Source: Clostridia bacterium
GTDB lineage: Bacteria; Bacillota; Clostridia; Oscillospirales; CAG-272
Assembly: GCA_017942005.1 (NCBI GenBank)
Contig: JAGAVJ010000027.1
Location: forward strand, 186,001-250,000
Length of the DNA stretch: 64,000 nt
Reading direction: 5' to 3'
The notes under the pieces are model-generated. The model was not told where the DNA came from, ran no database searches, and saw nothing but the letters and a program-made list of their open reading frames with translations. How positions within the stretch are numbered: position 1 is the stretch's first letter; the number at the start of each line of letters is the position of its first letter. Position numbers and translations under genes: made by a program. Positions 36,592-45,987 of the stretch are shown here, one piece after another.

Positions 36592-36650
36592 ATTTTAGGG
36601 AGCTTTTTGAAAAAAGCTCCCTAAGACCCGCAAAAACTTTTTTATAAGGA
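36592..36650. repeat. AGGGAGCTTTTTG hairpin repeat
   Basis: AGGGAGCTTTTT-ga-AAAAAGCTCCCT, then a CCGCAAAAACTTTT tail. Same arm class as the elements at 50701 and 59914. Confidence 0.5.
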
Positions 36651-36740
36651 GATTATGTTTTGTTTACAGTATTACACAGGAGAGAATTTGTGAATGTCCT
36701 CAGAAACACTATCCAAACACATGTTGCGATTTCATGCATG

Positions 36741-37253
36741 TCAACGGTGCATTTTTCTATGTGTCTTCGGTTTTTTATGCGTGACCGCATATCCGCCAAT
36801 ACATGATAACAAAACACAAATTGCAGCAATCAAAAGCTCCTCTGTTATACCAGACTGTCCGGCTGCGGTCTGTGCAGCATCGGGTGTGGATGGGATCAAT
36901 GCTCCCATAAGGAACAGTACACCTGCCAAAAGCCCTCCTGCCGCTGCACCGGATGGAATTCCGCCGGCGCCGGAACGCTTTGCGCACAGCACACCGGCTG
37001 TCAGCGACGCCGGTACCAGCGCAATGCGTGCAAGCATAGATGCATACTTGGTCGGATCGTCAAGCGCCATACAGACCGCACAGAGTACCAGCAGGACGAT
37101 GATTGCCACAGCAAGCGCAATACAGGCGGACTGCGCTGCTGTGATCATAAAATGACCGGATGTGTTGACAGAGACGGCTGTCCCTGCGCGCAGATGCGGC
37201 TTTTTTATCTGGCGTTTTGCTTTCGTTGGTTCATTTCGTGTCATAATGATCAT
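36741..37253 (-). CDS. TIGR04086-like four-helix membrane protein
   Basis: 170 residues (167 from the inner start). A basic N-terminal tail of about 35 residues is followed by four predicted helices (SACIALAVAIIVLLVLCAV, IALVPASLTAGVLCA, AAAGGLLAGVLFLMGALI, LIAAICVLLSCIGGYAV) and a basic C-terminus. This matches the TIGR04086/YrzE pattern; function unknown. Starts at 37253 (MIIM) and 37244 are both possible, and both lie at the 3' edge of SD-hairpin element 6. Confidence 0.72.
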   Translation of the reverse strand: MIIMTRNEPTKAKRQIKKPHLRAGTAVSVNTSGHFMITAAQSACIALAVAIIVLLVLCAVCMALDDPTKYASMLARIALVPASLTAGVLCAKRSGAGGIPSGAAAGGLLAGVLFLMGALIPSTPDAAQTAAGQSGITEELLIAAICVLLSCIGGYAVTHKKPKTHRKMHR

Positions 37254-37284
37254 CCTGACTTCGCAAAGGCGAAGTTTCCTTTCT
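37242..37284 (-). promoter_or_regulatory. SD-hairpin-start element 6
   Basis: On the minus strand, AAGAAAGGAA, hairpin ACTTCGC-cttt-GCGAAGT, CAGG, then ATGATCATTATG. Confidence 0.75.
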
Positions 37285-37479
37285 TGTAAATTGGGAGGTG
37301 ACCTGTGATGCAGCAGCTCCCAAAAAGTCGGAATGGCGGCTTCTTAAGTTGTCCGGGCATATCTCTTTTCCGATTTCTTCTGCTACCATTACATGCAGAA
37401 ACGGTATAGAATATGAATATTTCATTGTATTCCATTTAATATATTTACAGAATATTCAAAATCAATTGGTTTTCTTTGC

Positions 37480-37508
37480 TTGACAAATACGACTCTGTAT
37501 GATATTAT
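37480..37508 (+). promoter_or_regulatory. Promoter of the GntR-ABC operon
   Basis: TTGACA, 17 bases, TATTAT. Confidence 0.88.
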
Positions 37509-37512
37509 ATAG

Positions 37513-37535
37513 CTGTACTAATACAAGTAGTACAG
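37513..37535. promoter_or_regulatory. GntR (YtrA-type) operator
   Basis: CTGTACT-N9-AGTACAG, a perfect inverted repeat just downstream of the -10. This is the usual place for autoregulation by a YtrA-type repressor. Confidence 0.8.
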
Positions 37536-37575
37536 ATAACCGATACCGATCACAAAAGGAGGCACATCAAAACGT

Positions 37576-37944
37576 ATGATTACAGTAGATATGCGTGATC
37601 GAAAACCTATCTATGAACAGCTTGTGGACAACATCCGAACCCTGGCTGTGAATGGATACCTTGCGCCGGATGAACATTTACCGTCTGTGCGGCAATTGGC
37701 AACAGAACTTGCGATTAATCCCAATACCATACAAAAAGCATATGCAGAGCTGGAACGGCAGCACATCATCTATGCACTGCCCGGGCGCGGAAACTTTATT
37801 TCACCGGATATTTCCACCATTACCATGGCAGAGCACAAGCGTCTGACCGATGCGTTGCGTCTGGCGGCACAAAATGCAAAAAACGGTGGGATTCAAAAGG
37901 ACGTTGCCGCTGCATTGATTGAGGATGTTTATTTAAATTCTTGA
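37576..37944 (+). CDS. GntR-family transcriptional regulator, YtrA subfamily
   Basis: 122 residues: a winged helix (residues 8-72; HLPSVRQLATELAINPNTIQ, ending GRGNF) and a short helical tail instead of a full effector domain. This is the YtrA type that usually represses a linked ABC transporter. It lies first in an operon with an ABC ATPase and permease, and an inverted-repeat operator lies in its promoter. AAAGGAGG precedes the start. Confidence 0.93.
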   Translation: MITVDMRDRKPIYEQLVDNIRTLAVNGYLAPDEHLPSVRQLATELAINPNTIQKAYAELERQHIIYALPGRGNFISPDISTITMAEHKRLTDALRLAAQNAKNGGIQKDVAAALIEDVYLNS

Positions 37945-37993
37945 AGAAGGAGCGCTTTTGTTTCACTGACAAAAGTAACTGCGATATTATATG
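37944..37993 (+). promoter_or_regulatory. SD-hairpin-start element 10 (ABC ATPase)
   Basis: AAGAAGGAG (37944-37952), hairpin CTTTTGT-ttcactg-ACAAAAG (37955-37975), TAACTGCGATATT, then ATATG with ATG at 37991. The SD-to-ATG distance is 38 bases unfolded. The tail is more diverged than in other copies. Confidence 0.6.
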
Positions 37994-39016
37994 AACGAAC
38001 AAGCTACAACCCCTGTAAAGCCAACAAATGCGGACAATATCACAGAATCCTCTGAAAAAAGGCTTGATGCGGGGATACAAAAAAATGACACAGGAGAAAT
38101 CGTTATTTCCAATATCACCAAAACATTTGGTTCTGTCCGCTCTCTGGATGCGGTTTCCGCCACAATCCGACAGGGATCCATTTTCGGTTTGATCGGCTCA
38201 AACGGCGCCGGCAAATCCACACTGCTGCGTATTATGGCAGGTATTTACAAGCCGGATACCGGATATGTCACCTACGACGGGGAACCCATCTGGGAAAACA
38301 CACAGCGCAAGCAGGATATTGTTTATCTGTCCGACGACCAGTTCTTTTTCCCGCACGGAACCATTGCCGATATGGCAGATTATTATAAAACCATGTACGT
38401 CAACTGGTCAAATGAAAAATACAGCCGTCTCTGCGCCATGTTCAATCTGGAAACAGACCGCAAAATTTCGACCTTTTCCAAAGGCATGCAGAAGCAGGCA
38501 TCGGTGCTGTTAGCGCTGTCCTGCTGTCCAAAATATCTTTTATGCGATGAAACCTTTGACGGACTGGACCCTGTCGTGCGGCAGTTTGTCAAGCGTCTGC
38601 TTGCAGAAGAGGTGGCAGACGGTACGATGACCCCTGTCATCGCGTCTCACAATATGCGGGAACTGGAGGATATCTGCGATCACATCGGACTTCTGCACAA
38701 AGGCGGCATCCTCTTTGACCGCGACGTCGATACCATGAAGACAAGCATCTACAAAGTACAGCTGGTGCTGACCGGTGCAGAACCCAATCTGAATTCGTTT
38801 CGTGTACCGGGTACAGACCGCCTTCTGCATGTTGTCAACTACAAACGCAGCGGAAGTATCTATAATCTGATTCTGCGCGGAGAACGCACAGATGTCGAAG
38901 CTGCGATTATGGCAATGAACCCTGTCTTCCATGAACTGGTTCCCTTGACCCTGGAAGAAATCTTTATTTGTGAAATGGAGGAAAAAGGCTATGACTTTAA
39001 CAGTATTATCGGATAA
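37991..39016 (+). CDS. ABC transporter ATP-binding protein
   Basis: 341 residues. A non-conserved N-terminal tail of about 35 residues precedes the ATPase. Walker A GSNGAGKST at 69-77, signature FSKGMQKQ at 161-168 (in place of LSGGQ), Walker B LLCDE at 182-186. It is YtrB-like and energises the permease encoded next, whose start overlaps its end by 26 bases. Export of a cell-envelope-active compound is the usual inference for YtrA-linked systems; the substrate is unknown. Confidence 0.93.
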   Translation: MNEQATTPVKPTNADNITESSEKRLDAGIQKNDTGEIVISNITKTFGSVRSLDAVSATIRQGSIFGLIGSNGAGKSTLLRIMAGIYKPDTGYVTYDGEPIWENTQRKQDIVYLSDDQFFFPHGTIADMADYYKTMYVNWSNEKYSRLCAMFNLETDRKISTFSKGMQKQASVLLALSCCPKYLLCDETFDGLDPVVRQFVKRLLAEEVADGTMTPVIASHNMRELEDICDHIGLLHKGGILFDRDVDTMKTSIYKVQLVLTGAEPNLNSFRVPGTDRLLHVVNYKRSGSIYNLILRGERTDVEAAIMAMNPVFHELVPLTLEEIFICEMEEKGYDFNSIIG

Positions 39017-41213
39017 TCCGCACGGCGGCAGTACCCCAAAGACCCGTCTCATTGGTCGGCACAACAACTGGTTCGTCTGGGGATTGTACAAAAATGAGCT
39101 GAAGCGTACCTGGTCGCTTGGTCTTCTGTTCGCGCTGATCTTGTTTATCGCCATTCCCGTTGCCAATCTAATGGCATGCTCCAGCAATGCGGTGTTCTAT
39201 GAAAATCACCCGGAAAGTCTGTCAAATTTTCTGTCTGATTATTTTGATTCCGGCAATCCAGTGATTACCATTTATGCCTTTCTCGGCGGAATTTTATGTG
39301 CCTTTGTCACAAGCGAATATCTTTTTGACCGGCGTAAAACCAACTTTGTCTGTTCTCTGCCGATCAAGCGCGGCGCATACCTTCTGACAAAGGCAGCGGC
39401 AAACCTGACATGGCCAGTGCTCGCATGGATTCCCGCTTCTGTTTTAATGATTTTGGTCGCGCTGTTCACCTCGCTGCTTCAGCCGCACCTGTTCTTGATT
39501 TTAGGCGGACTGTTCCGAATTTTCGGTGCGTGGCTGTGCATCCACCTGTATTTCTGGGGGATTACGCTTCTTGCCTGTTGCTTCTGCGGTACGGGCGTCA
39601 TGGGCGGCTGTATGCTTTTCATGCTTGGCGGATATATTCCGATTGCGGCGCTGTCTCTTATCGCGTTCTTCGAGCTTGCATTTGAGACATTCCGTTCCTC
39701 TTGGTATATGTCAAATGCGCTGTTTACAAAAATTTCCGGTGTATACCGCATCTTTTACCATATCGCAGATGTAAAAAGCGTCTGGTTTCTGCTTGGTACG
39801 GCACTGCTTGGACTTTTATTTATTGCCGGCGCTGTCATTCTGACCATGGTCCGGAAAAGTGAAAACGCCGGAACCCCGTTTGCCTTTGCACGTGTCCGCG
39901 ACATTGTCAAGTATCTTGTGGTTGGACTGTCCTCTGTTCTGGGCGGGATGCTGTTTTGGGTCATGGCGGAAGACGTCTGGTCGCTGTTCTGGATGATTTT
40001 CGGCGTGATTTTTGCAGCATTCGTCGCATGGATGCTCTGCAATACCATCTTTTACAAAACACCGAAAATGATGTTCACCGGTCGCCGCGGCATTTGTGTC
40101 TTAACTGCGTGCATGCTTGCTTTCACCATTTTCATCCACACAGACCCTTTGAATTTCAACGACTATGTTCCCTCTCCCGCAATGACCTCCAATGTCAAGC
40201 TTACCACATACGGTTCAACCATCACATTAAAAGACCGCGATTTGATCCGGATGTACAATACCATGGCAGAAAACGGTTATAAAGCACACAGCAAGTACGG
40301 TGACGCCGCAATGGAATACAATAACAGGGCAGAGCTGAAAAGCACTCCCGATATGCCAATTGTATATAGCTATACCACCGTATGGAACACCCGGTATCTC
40401 ATTCCAATCGCAAAATATATCTATGTACAGTACAGTGACTGGATTACCTTTGTAAAGACGCTGACTGCACAGCAAAATTTTGCAGAATTGCTGCTTACCG
40501 ATTCGTTCAATGCATTGAAGACAGAAGAGGGGCGTATCCGGAATACGGAGGAATCGGCGAACATTTCCTGCTCCTTTGACTTTCCGTTGTACGCCGTACC
40601 GGACAGAGATCATGATATTTATGCATACAAAGATATGACATGCGGTGAGATGCGCGCCATTTTAGAGTCCTATCAGAAAGAATTGTCTGCACAGGGTTCC
40701 ACCGCCCTGCAACACTCCTACAGCGGCTGGATACGGTTCCGCATCGGAACTTCCTCCTACAGTACACTGCCGCTTTTCGACTATCAGACAGAAACACAGC
40801 AGCTGATTTTGGATACAACAGAAGGCTTCTACGACCGGAACAATACCATGTATCAAAAGGAATTCACCGGAGCTAAGGTACTGCATAACGGTGAAACCGT
40901 GGCGGAATTGACCGAGGAGGAGCTGCTATCCCTGTACCGGGACGGTGTGCTTTTATTCAATTCGGAAGATTCCAAGTGTTCCTTCACACTCTTAGATCAA
41001 GATTATCTCATCGCCACAAACTATAAAATCACGGAGACCTACAACTATTACACGTATCAGGCATCTGCGGATGATGAAATGGAGTTTTCAGATATCCCGG
41101 ATACCGAAGCCGCTCCGGACAGTATCATCACACAGGATACCAACACTTACGAGACTACCATTGAGTCGCGTTTCCTGCTTGATAAAGTCCCTCAAAAATT
41201 TCAGGTAAAATAA
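38991..41213 (+). CDS. ABC transporter permease with large extracytoplasmic domain
   Basis: 740 residues. The first half has about nine hydrophobic segments (LGLLFALILFIAIPVANLMA, ILGGLFRIFGAWLCIHLYFW, LAFTIFIHTDPLN). The last 350 residues are soluble and probably extracytoplasmic. GGAGG lies nine bases before ATG 38991. The overlap with the ATPase gene implies translational coupling. The large domain is unlike simple YtrC/D permeases and may sense or bind the substrate. Confidence 0.85.
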   Translation: MTLTVLSDNPHGGSTPKTRLIGRHNNWFVWGLYKNELKRTWSLGLLFALILFIAIPVANLMACSSNAVFYENHPESLSNFLSDYFDSGNPVITIYAFLGGILCAFVTSEYLFDRRKTNFVCSLPIKRGAYLLTKAAANLTWPVLAWIPASVLMILVALFTSLLQPHLFLILGGLFRIFGAWLCIHLYFWGITLLACCFCGTGVMGGCMLFMLGGYIPIAALSLIAFFELAFETFRSSWYMSNALFTKISGVYRIFYHIADVKSVWFLLGTALLGLLFIAGAVILTMVRKSENAGTPFAFARVRDIVKYLVVGLSSVLGGMLFWVMAEDVWSLFWMIFGVIFAAFVAWMLCNTIFYKTPKMMFTGRRGICVLTACMLAFTIFIHTDPLNFNDYVPSPAMTSNVKLTTYGSTITLKDRDLIRMYNTMAENGYKAHSKYGDAAMEYNNRAELKSTPDMPIVYSYTTVWNTRYLIPIAKYIYVQYSDWITFVKTLTAQQNFAELLLTDSFNALKTEEGRIRNTEESANISCSFDFPLYAVPDRDHDIYAYKDMTCGEMRAILESYQKELSAQGSTALQHSYSGWIRFRIGTSSYSTLPLFDYQTETQQLILDTTEGFYDRNNTMYQKEFTGAKVLHNGETVAELTEEELLSLYRDGVLLFNSEDSKCSFTLLDQDYLIATNYKITETYNYYTYQASADDEMEFSDIPDTEAAPDSIITQDTNTYETTIESRFLLDKVPQKFQVK

Positions 41214-41265
41214 ATGACCGTATCCGACAACTTCTTTCATTTATAATTCTGCGTTCGTACTAAAA

Positions 41266-41314
41266 ACAGGGTGCTGTTGCAAGTTTTTCTTGCAACAGCA
41301 CCCCTTTTTTGTCT
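41266..41314 (+). terminator. Terminator of the GntR-ABC operon
   Basis: GGGTGCTGTTGCAAG-tttt-CTTGCAACAGCACCC, then TTTTTT. The core CTGTTGCAAG/CTTGCAACAG is the same hairpin as at 52938 and 57484. The rest of 41315-41550 shows nothing. Confidence 0.9.
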
Positions 41315-41553
41315 TTTTATGTCGACTTGGTTGCAGGGATTTTGTTGTTCTCTGCGTATATTAATTTGTTGGTCAATACGCGCCGCAGAATCCTCTGTGT
41401 CAGATGGGAAAACCAATAGGATATCAAAACCTATCCATTCCTCCGTTTCTCTGTACTGCGCGTCCTATGCACCGTTATGACATGAGACTGTGTAATATAC
41501 CGTATCCTTTTCGCGCTGTTTAAAACAAGAGAAAACTTCACTGGAATCATATC

Positions 41554-41584
41554 AAAAAAAGGAGAACAGCTTTCGCTGTTCTCC
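41554..41584 (-). terminator. Terminator of SLH gene 1
   Basis: On the minus strand, GGAGAACAGC-gaaa-GCTGTTCTCC, then TTTTTTT. Confidence 0.9.
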
Positions 41585-41627
41585 CAAAATCGATTTGATT
41601 TTAATGGTATGATGCGATCACGAACAA

Positions 41628-44417
41628 TTACTTGTTGATGATGACAACCATCTTACCGTTGACTACGTAAGAAACGTAGTTGTAGGTAGCGGAGCTGCCC
41701 TTCAGCAGTTCATCTTCGATCTTCAGGGTATCTGCTGCACCGTTATTGTCTGCATCAACGATAACGCCGTTTGCATCTGCCTTGTAGATGGTGATGGTAT
41801 CAACACCGAAGGTAACATCCTTCTCGTTGACTTCTGCTGTCTTGTTGCCCTTCAGGGTAGCGATCTTGGTGGTATCTGCCTTAACAGTACCAATCAGACC
41901 GTTGTTCGGGTAATCAGCTCTGATGGTGTTGGTCTTGACCCAAAGGTTGGTGGTGTTCTCAACGATTGCGCCATCCTTTGCGACATAGTACTGACCAGCA
42001 ACACCGCCGATGGTGGACTTCACAACGACCTTAGCGCCGGTGAAGAGATCGATTGCATCGTATGTGCTGTAATCGAAGCCGATTTCCTTTGCGGTGGAGT
42101 TGATGATCTGGACGATGGTCTGACCAGCTTCCACAGCGGTAGCTTCGGATGCGAGGTCGTCTGCGTTGCTGACGTAGATGAACTCAATCTTGTTGTCTTT
42201 GTTGGTGTCGAGTATAGCGGCCTGAACGTTCGCTCTCTTGTTGTAAGAGGTGTACTTGTTGTAGGCGTCTGCATATGCGTTGTAGTTATCGGCAGGAGCC
42301 TTGACGCCTTCGAGGATAACAACGTTGTTGGTGTAGTAAGTAGCGGTGCCGTCGATGTAAACGTAACCGTTCTTTACTTCAAATGTGCCATAAGGACGAT
42401 TTTCAAGGGTATTAACGTTCTTGGAAGCTGCGGTAGAAACTGCATAGACACCGTCGTTGGTGACTGCAAATTCATAGTAGCCGCCTTCATCGAAGGTCAC
42501 AAAGTTGGTCCATGCAGCAGATGTTGCATTGTAGGTGCCGAGAGCAACCTTGCCTGCATACTTCTTCGCATCGGTGTTTGCTGCATTGCCAATGTCGTGA
42601 GCGGTCTTGGAAACGAGCTTGCCGTTCTCAAGTGCGCCGACGACCTTGAGTTCGATTTCTGCGTAGTTATTGCCGACATCGTAACCGGTAACAACTGCGA
42701 CGCCGTTATCTACGGTAACGTTGTTGACGATGACAGTCTTGTTGGACTTAGAAGCGGATGCGAACTTCGCATAACGGCCACCGATTGTGTAAATGGTGAC
42801 AGTCTGGTTCAGCGTCCAGGACTGAGGAGCTGCCTTCTCTGCTGCAAAGCCGTACTGTGTACCGTCGATGGTGACATAGTTGGATGCATTGGAGATTGCG
42901 GTCAGCTTACCGGTAACAGTAGCTGCAACTTCGAGGATATCGACATCCCACATCTTGGTGCCTGCATTGTAGGCAACATGATAGAGAACCGGAACTTCGC
43001 CGTAGTTGAAGGTCTTGCCGGTGTAGTTGATGTTGTGAACCTTATCGTCGCCGGTAATAGCGCCGATCTTGGTCAGGTTGGTAAATACGGGATTTGCGTT
43101 GATATCAGAAATGGTATCAAAGGTGTACTTGACATTGTCGATGGTCTGTGCATCAGCGGTGTTTGCCTTGAGCATACCGACATTGTACAGGTCGAGAACG
43201 AGGCGGTCGTAGTAGCCGTCGCCGTTGTCGTCAAATGCAGTTGCCTTGTAGTAGGAAGGAACATCTTCCTTCGGAAGGAACGGAGCAGCGGTAGCAATCA
43301 CAGTTGTCTTAGTAGTGACGGTTTCTGTTGTGCCATCCTCTTTCTTGATTTCGTTCTTTTCTTCAAGTTCAAAAGTCTTGTAGTAGTTGAAGTTCTTTGT
43401 GATGGAGATAGCCTTCACAACGGAAGAAGAACCGATGGTGCTATCGTTGACTTCGTCCTTGTCAGAAACAATGTACTTCTGACCGTCAAGAGTAATGTAG
43501 TTTGTGTTTGCGTTGTTTTCCTTGACATTTGCGAGCTTGCCGTCAGCGTAGGTGAATTCGAGGGTATTGGAGTTCAGGGTGACACCATAGACAACGCCGT
43601 TGTCGCTGGAGTAAGTCATCGTGATCTTTGCGCCCTTGATGGATTCAGCATTGCCTTCTGCACCGGTAGCAGCCATAGCTAATTCAAATGCAGCACGGTC
43701 AACAGTCAGGGTCTTGTCACCGGTATTGATGTAAACCTTGCTGTCGGAGACAGTTTCAACAGTCGCGGAAACCTTGATCATGTTGAACGCAGTCTTAATG
43801 GACTCAACAGAGTTGAAAATGTTGTACGCAATCTGCGCCATCATAGCTCTTGTGCAGGGAGCGGTGTAATCAAAAACAGTAACGTTCTTGGTCAGACCCT
43901 TTGTATCTGCAACAGAGATCCAGTTGGTAGCCCAGAAAGAAGGCTTGCTGACCTTATCGAGTTCAGCAACGTCTGCTCTGTAGCCAGCTGCCTTCACTGC
44001 GATAACAATTGCTTCAGCAACTGTCAGGGTGCCCTTCGGGTTAAACTTATTGTCGCCGATACCATCCATGATACCGTGCTGGGATGCGTAGTTGATATAC
44101 GCAAAGCTCCATGCATCTTTTACATCTGCAAAGGAGCAGGTGCTGGAAGTCCAGTCGATCTTCTGACCAGCAGCACCAGTGTCGAGCTTGGCTGCGATAA
44201 CAGCAGCTTCTGCTCTGGTCAGTGTACCGTTCGGGTTGAACTTTCCATCGCCAGAACCCTGCATAACGCCGAGATCAGACAGAATGGAAACTGCTTCTGC
44301 ATAACCAGTCTTATTAACATCAGCCTGGTCAGAGTAAGCAGCAGATACACTGACAGCACAAGCGCTTACCATTAACATAGCAAGCACGAGTGCGAGAAAC
44401 TTTTTAAAATTTCTCAT
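41628..44417 (-). CDS. SLH-domain surface protein 1
   Basis: 929 residues, secreted (MRNFKKFLALVLAMLMVSAC...VSA). Residues 27-215 hold about three S-layer-homology repeats (GDGKFNPNGTLTRAEAAVIA, DNKFNPKGTLTVAEAIVIAV, APCTRAMMAQIAYNIF) that tether the protein to the wall. The remaining 700 residues are Thr/Asn/Val-rich beta-structure. Codon use is strongly biased toward AAG, GGC and ACC, unlike the neighbours, implying very high expression, as for an S-layer protein. The start has GGAGG eight bases upstream. Paralogue at 46024-48669. Confidence 0.92.
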   Translation of the reverse strand: MRNFKKFLALVLAMLMVSACAVSVSAAYSDQADVNKTGYAEAVSILSDLGVMQGSGDGKFNPNGTLTRAEAAVIAAKLDTGAAGQKIDWTSSTCSFADVKDAWSFAYINYASQHGIMDGIGDNKFNPKGTLTVAEAIVIAVKAAGYRADVAELDKVSKPSFWATNWISVADTKGLTKNVTVFDYTAPCTRAMMAQIAYNIFNSVESIKTAFNMIKVSATVETVSDSKVYINTGDKTLTVDRAAFELAMAATGAEGNAESIKGAKITMTYSSDNGVVYGVTLNSNTLEFTYADGKLANVKENNANTNYITLDGQKYIVSDKDEVNDSTIGSSSVVKAISITKNFNYYKTFELEEKNEIKKEDGTTETVTTKTTVIATAAPFLPKEDVPSYYKATAFDDNGDGYYDRLVLDLYNVGMLKANTADAQTIDNVKYTFDTISDINANPVFTNLTKIGAITGDDKVHNINYTGKTFNYGEVPVLYHVAYNAGTKMWDVDILEVAATVTGKLTAISNASNYVTIDGTQYGFAAEKAAPQSWTLNQTVTIYTIGGRYAKFASASKSNKTVIVNNVTVDNGVAVVTGYDVGNNYAEIELKVVGALENGKLVSKTAHDIGNAANTDAKKYAGKVALGTYNATSAAWTNFVTFDEGGYYEFAVTNDGVYAVSTAASKNVNTLENRPYGTFEVKNGYVYIDGTATYYTNNVVILEGVKAPADNYNAYADAYNKYTSYNKRANVQAAILDTNKDNKIEFIYVSNADDLASEATAVEAGQTIVQIINSTAKEIGFDYSTYDAIDLFTGAKVVVKSTIGGVAGQYYVAKDGAIVENTTNLWVKTNTIRADYPNNGLIGTVKADTTKIATLKGNKTAEVNEKDVTFGVDTITIYKADANGVIVDADNNGAADTLKIEDELLKGSSATYNYVSYVVNGKMVVIINK

Positions 44418-44453
44418 GTTTTGGTTCCTCCTGTAAAATTTTACATTCAGAGT
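44409..44453. repeat. Left 45-bp perfect inverted repeat
   Basis: An exact reverse complement of 45988-46032. It spans the leader, SD and first four codons of SLH gene 1. It contains the perfect palindrome TGTAAAATTTTACA directly before the SD. Confidence 0.9.
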
Positions 44454-44489
44454 GGAGCGCCCACACGGTGCTCCGTTCTCTGTGCCTAT

Positions 44490-44518
44490 ATGATACAATA
44501 AAATCACTTTTTTTGCAA
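44490..44518 (-). promoter_or_regulatory. Promoter of SLH gene 1
   Basis: On the minus strand, TTGCAA, 17 bases, TATCAT. The -10 side is shared with the region upstream of SLH gene 2, but the -35 is not. Confidence 0.75.
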
Positions 44519-44544
44519 GAGGTTTTTGAAATCTGTAACACGGC

Positions 44545-44591
44545 TGTAACATTTCCCGGGGAAATGTTGCAGAAGTGCGGGAAATGTTACA
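44545..44591. promoter_or_regulatory. Cluster of three GGGAAATGTTACA sites
   Basis: TGTAACATTTCCC (44545-44557), GGGAAATGTTGCA (44559-44571) and GGGAAATGTTACA (44579-44591). The first and last are perfect inverted repeats. It is a likely protein-binding array between the SLH 1 promoter and the recombinase gene. Confidence 0.65.
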
Positions 44592-44869
44592 AGCATCTCC
44601 CATTATTACCGGGAAATCGTGTCGAAACACCATTCATCCTGTCAGACACCCCCCTCCCGGACCACCGATACCGTCTGTATATTTTTTATGCGGATATTCT
44701 GCGGGTTTTCCCACCCGAAAAAACAGAATATCCGCACACAAAAAGGCATATTAGTAGCAAATTAGTAACAAATTCCACCCTTTATGCAAAATCAGTTAAA
44801 ATCGAAATGAAAGGATAACAGCATACCTGTACAGAAACCGCTGCACAGGCAATTGTTACAGTAAAACGC
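44592..44869. other. Recombinase upstream region
   Basis: It contains a perfect GCGGATATTCTG/CAGAATATCCGC stem (44690-44737), the direct repeat TTAGTAGCAAA-TTAGTAACAAA (about 44752-44773) and CCTGTACAG...CTGCACAGG (44826-44850). These may be recombinase or regulator sites. No good SD precedes the recombinase ATG. Confidence 0.45.
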
Positions 44870-45871
44870 ATGAAAAATCCAAATGGTTACGGAACAATAA
44901 CAAAACTCACAGGCAATCGCCGCCGCCCTTATGTAATAAAAGAAGGACATACCGGTCACCAGCATCCCATCGGTTATGCATCTACAAAAGAAGAAGCTCT
45001 GATTCTTCTCGCGCAGTACAACTGCAATCCTTGGAATCTGGATACGGAAAAAACCACTCTCTCAGAGTTATATGCACTGTGGTTGGAAAAGCGAGCTGCG
45101 AAATACAAGCCTGCTGCAAGAAATGCATTGAAATCGGCATACAGCCATTGTAAACAACTGTATAAAAAGCCGTATAAATCCATCCGTACCTGGCAGATGC
45201 AGGACTGCATCGACGGCTGCGGTCTCGGATATGCATCCCAGTCTGCCATAAAAAATCTGTTCCGGCATCTTGATCGGTTTGCGCTGGAGATGGATATCAT
45301 CGAAAAATCCCATGCATCACTTTTGACATCAGAATCCATTCCGCCAACAACAAGAACCGTTTTTTCAGAGGCGGAAACAAATTTACTATGGCAAATGGAG
45401 GACGTACCGTATGCAGACTGTGCTCTTTTCCTTTTATATACAGGATTTCGCATCTCGGAAATGCTGTCGCTGACGCTGCAAAGCGTGAATATGGAAGAAG
45501 AAACCCTCACAGGCGGCATGAAAACGGATGCCGGACGCAACCGTATCGTACCGATTCATCCGAAGATCAAGCACATCGTAGAGCGGCATATGCAGAATTC
45601 TGCAACAGGATATTTATTTGAAAATAATGGCAAGCCGTTTTCTCAAACACAGTTCCGCCGCGGCTGGAAACGCCTGATGCAAGCCCTTTCCATGACCCAT
45701 ACCCCCCACGAGTGCCGCCATACCTTCCGTTCCAGACTGGACACTGCCGGTGCAAATAAGGTATGCATTGACCGTTTGATGGGACATACCTCTCCTGGCA
45801 CAGGGGAACGGGTATATACCCACAAAACCGTTGAAGAACTGCGAAAAAATCTTCTGCTGATAACAAATTAA
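44870..45871 (+). CDS. Tyrosine recombinase between the SLH genes
   Basis: 333 residues, tyrosine recombinase/integrase. The N-terminal 60 residues form an arm-type domain and residues 62-150 a SAM-like core-binding domain. The catalytic residues are all present: R194 (TGFRISEM), K218, H280 and R283 (HECRHTF), H306 (MGHTSP) and Tyr316 (VYTHKT). No excisionase, phage or conjugation gene is nearby. It lies between two perfect inverted repeats and two divergent paralogous surface genes, which points to a DNA-inversion role rather than integration; that is inference. Confidence 0.93.
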   Translation: MKNPNGYGTITKLTGNRRRPYVIKEGHTGHQHPIGYASTKEEALILLAQYNCNPWNLDTEKTTLSELYALWLEKRAAKYKPAARNALKSAYSHCKQLYKKPYKSIRTWQMQDCIDGCGLGYASQSAIKNLFRHLDRFALEMDIIEKSHASLLTSESIPPTTRTVFSEAETNLLWQMEDVPYADCALFLLYTGFRISEMLSLTLQSVNMEEETLTGGMKTDAGRNRIVPIHPKIKHIVERHMQNSATGYLFENNGKPFSQTQFRRGWKRLMQALSMTHTPHECRHTFRSRLDTAGANKVCIDRLMGHTSPGTGERVYTHKTVEELRKNLLLITN

Positions 45872-45931
45872 GAACACGCTTTCAAAAAAGTGCCGTATGT
45901 ATGTGGTTTTTTCTGAATTTGGTTTTTATTG

Positions 45932-45937
45932 TATCAT
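45932..45937 (+). promoter_or_regulatory. Candidate -10 of SLH gene 2
   Basis: TATCAT in a context matching the SLH 1 promoter, but the position 17 bases upstream reads TTTTCT, a poor -35. SLH gene 2 may be weakly transcribed in this orientation. Confidence 0.5.
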
Positions 45938-45987
45938 AATAAGCACAGAGGACAGTGTTTTATGCAAATATCGCGTACAGACACGGT

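Noticed and set aside
36694..37155. Plus-strand frame over the TIGR04086-like gene
   Set aside because: The minus-strand frame has four clean membrane helices and an element-type ribosome site.
42597..43682. 361-codon open frame antisense to SLH gene 1
   Set aside because: Same cause as above; low-complexity Cys/Val/Asp composition.
44870..45871. Prophage or integrative element marked by the recombinase
   Set aside because: No excisionase, structural, replication or transfer genes and no tRNA or att-like direct repeats nearby. The inverted repeats fit inversion better.
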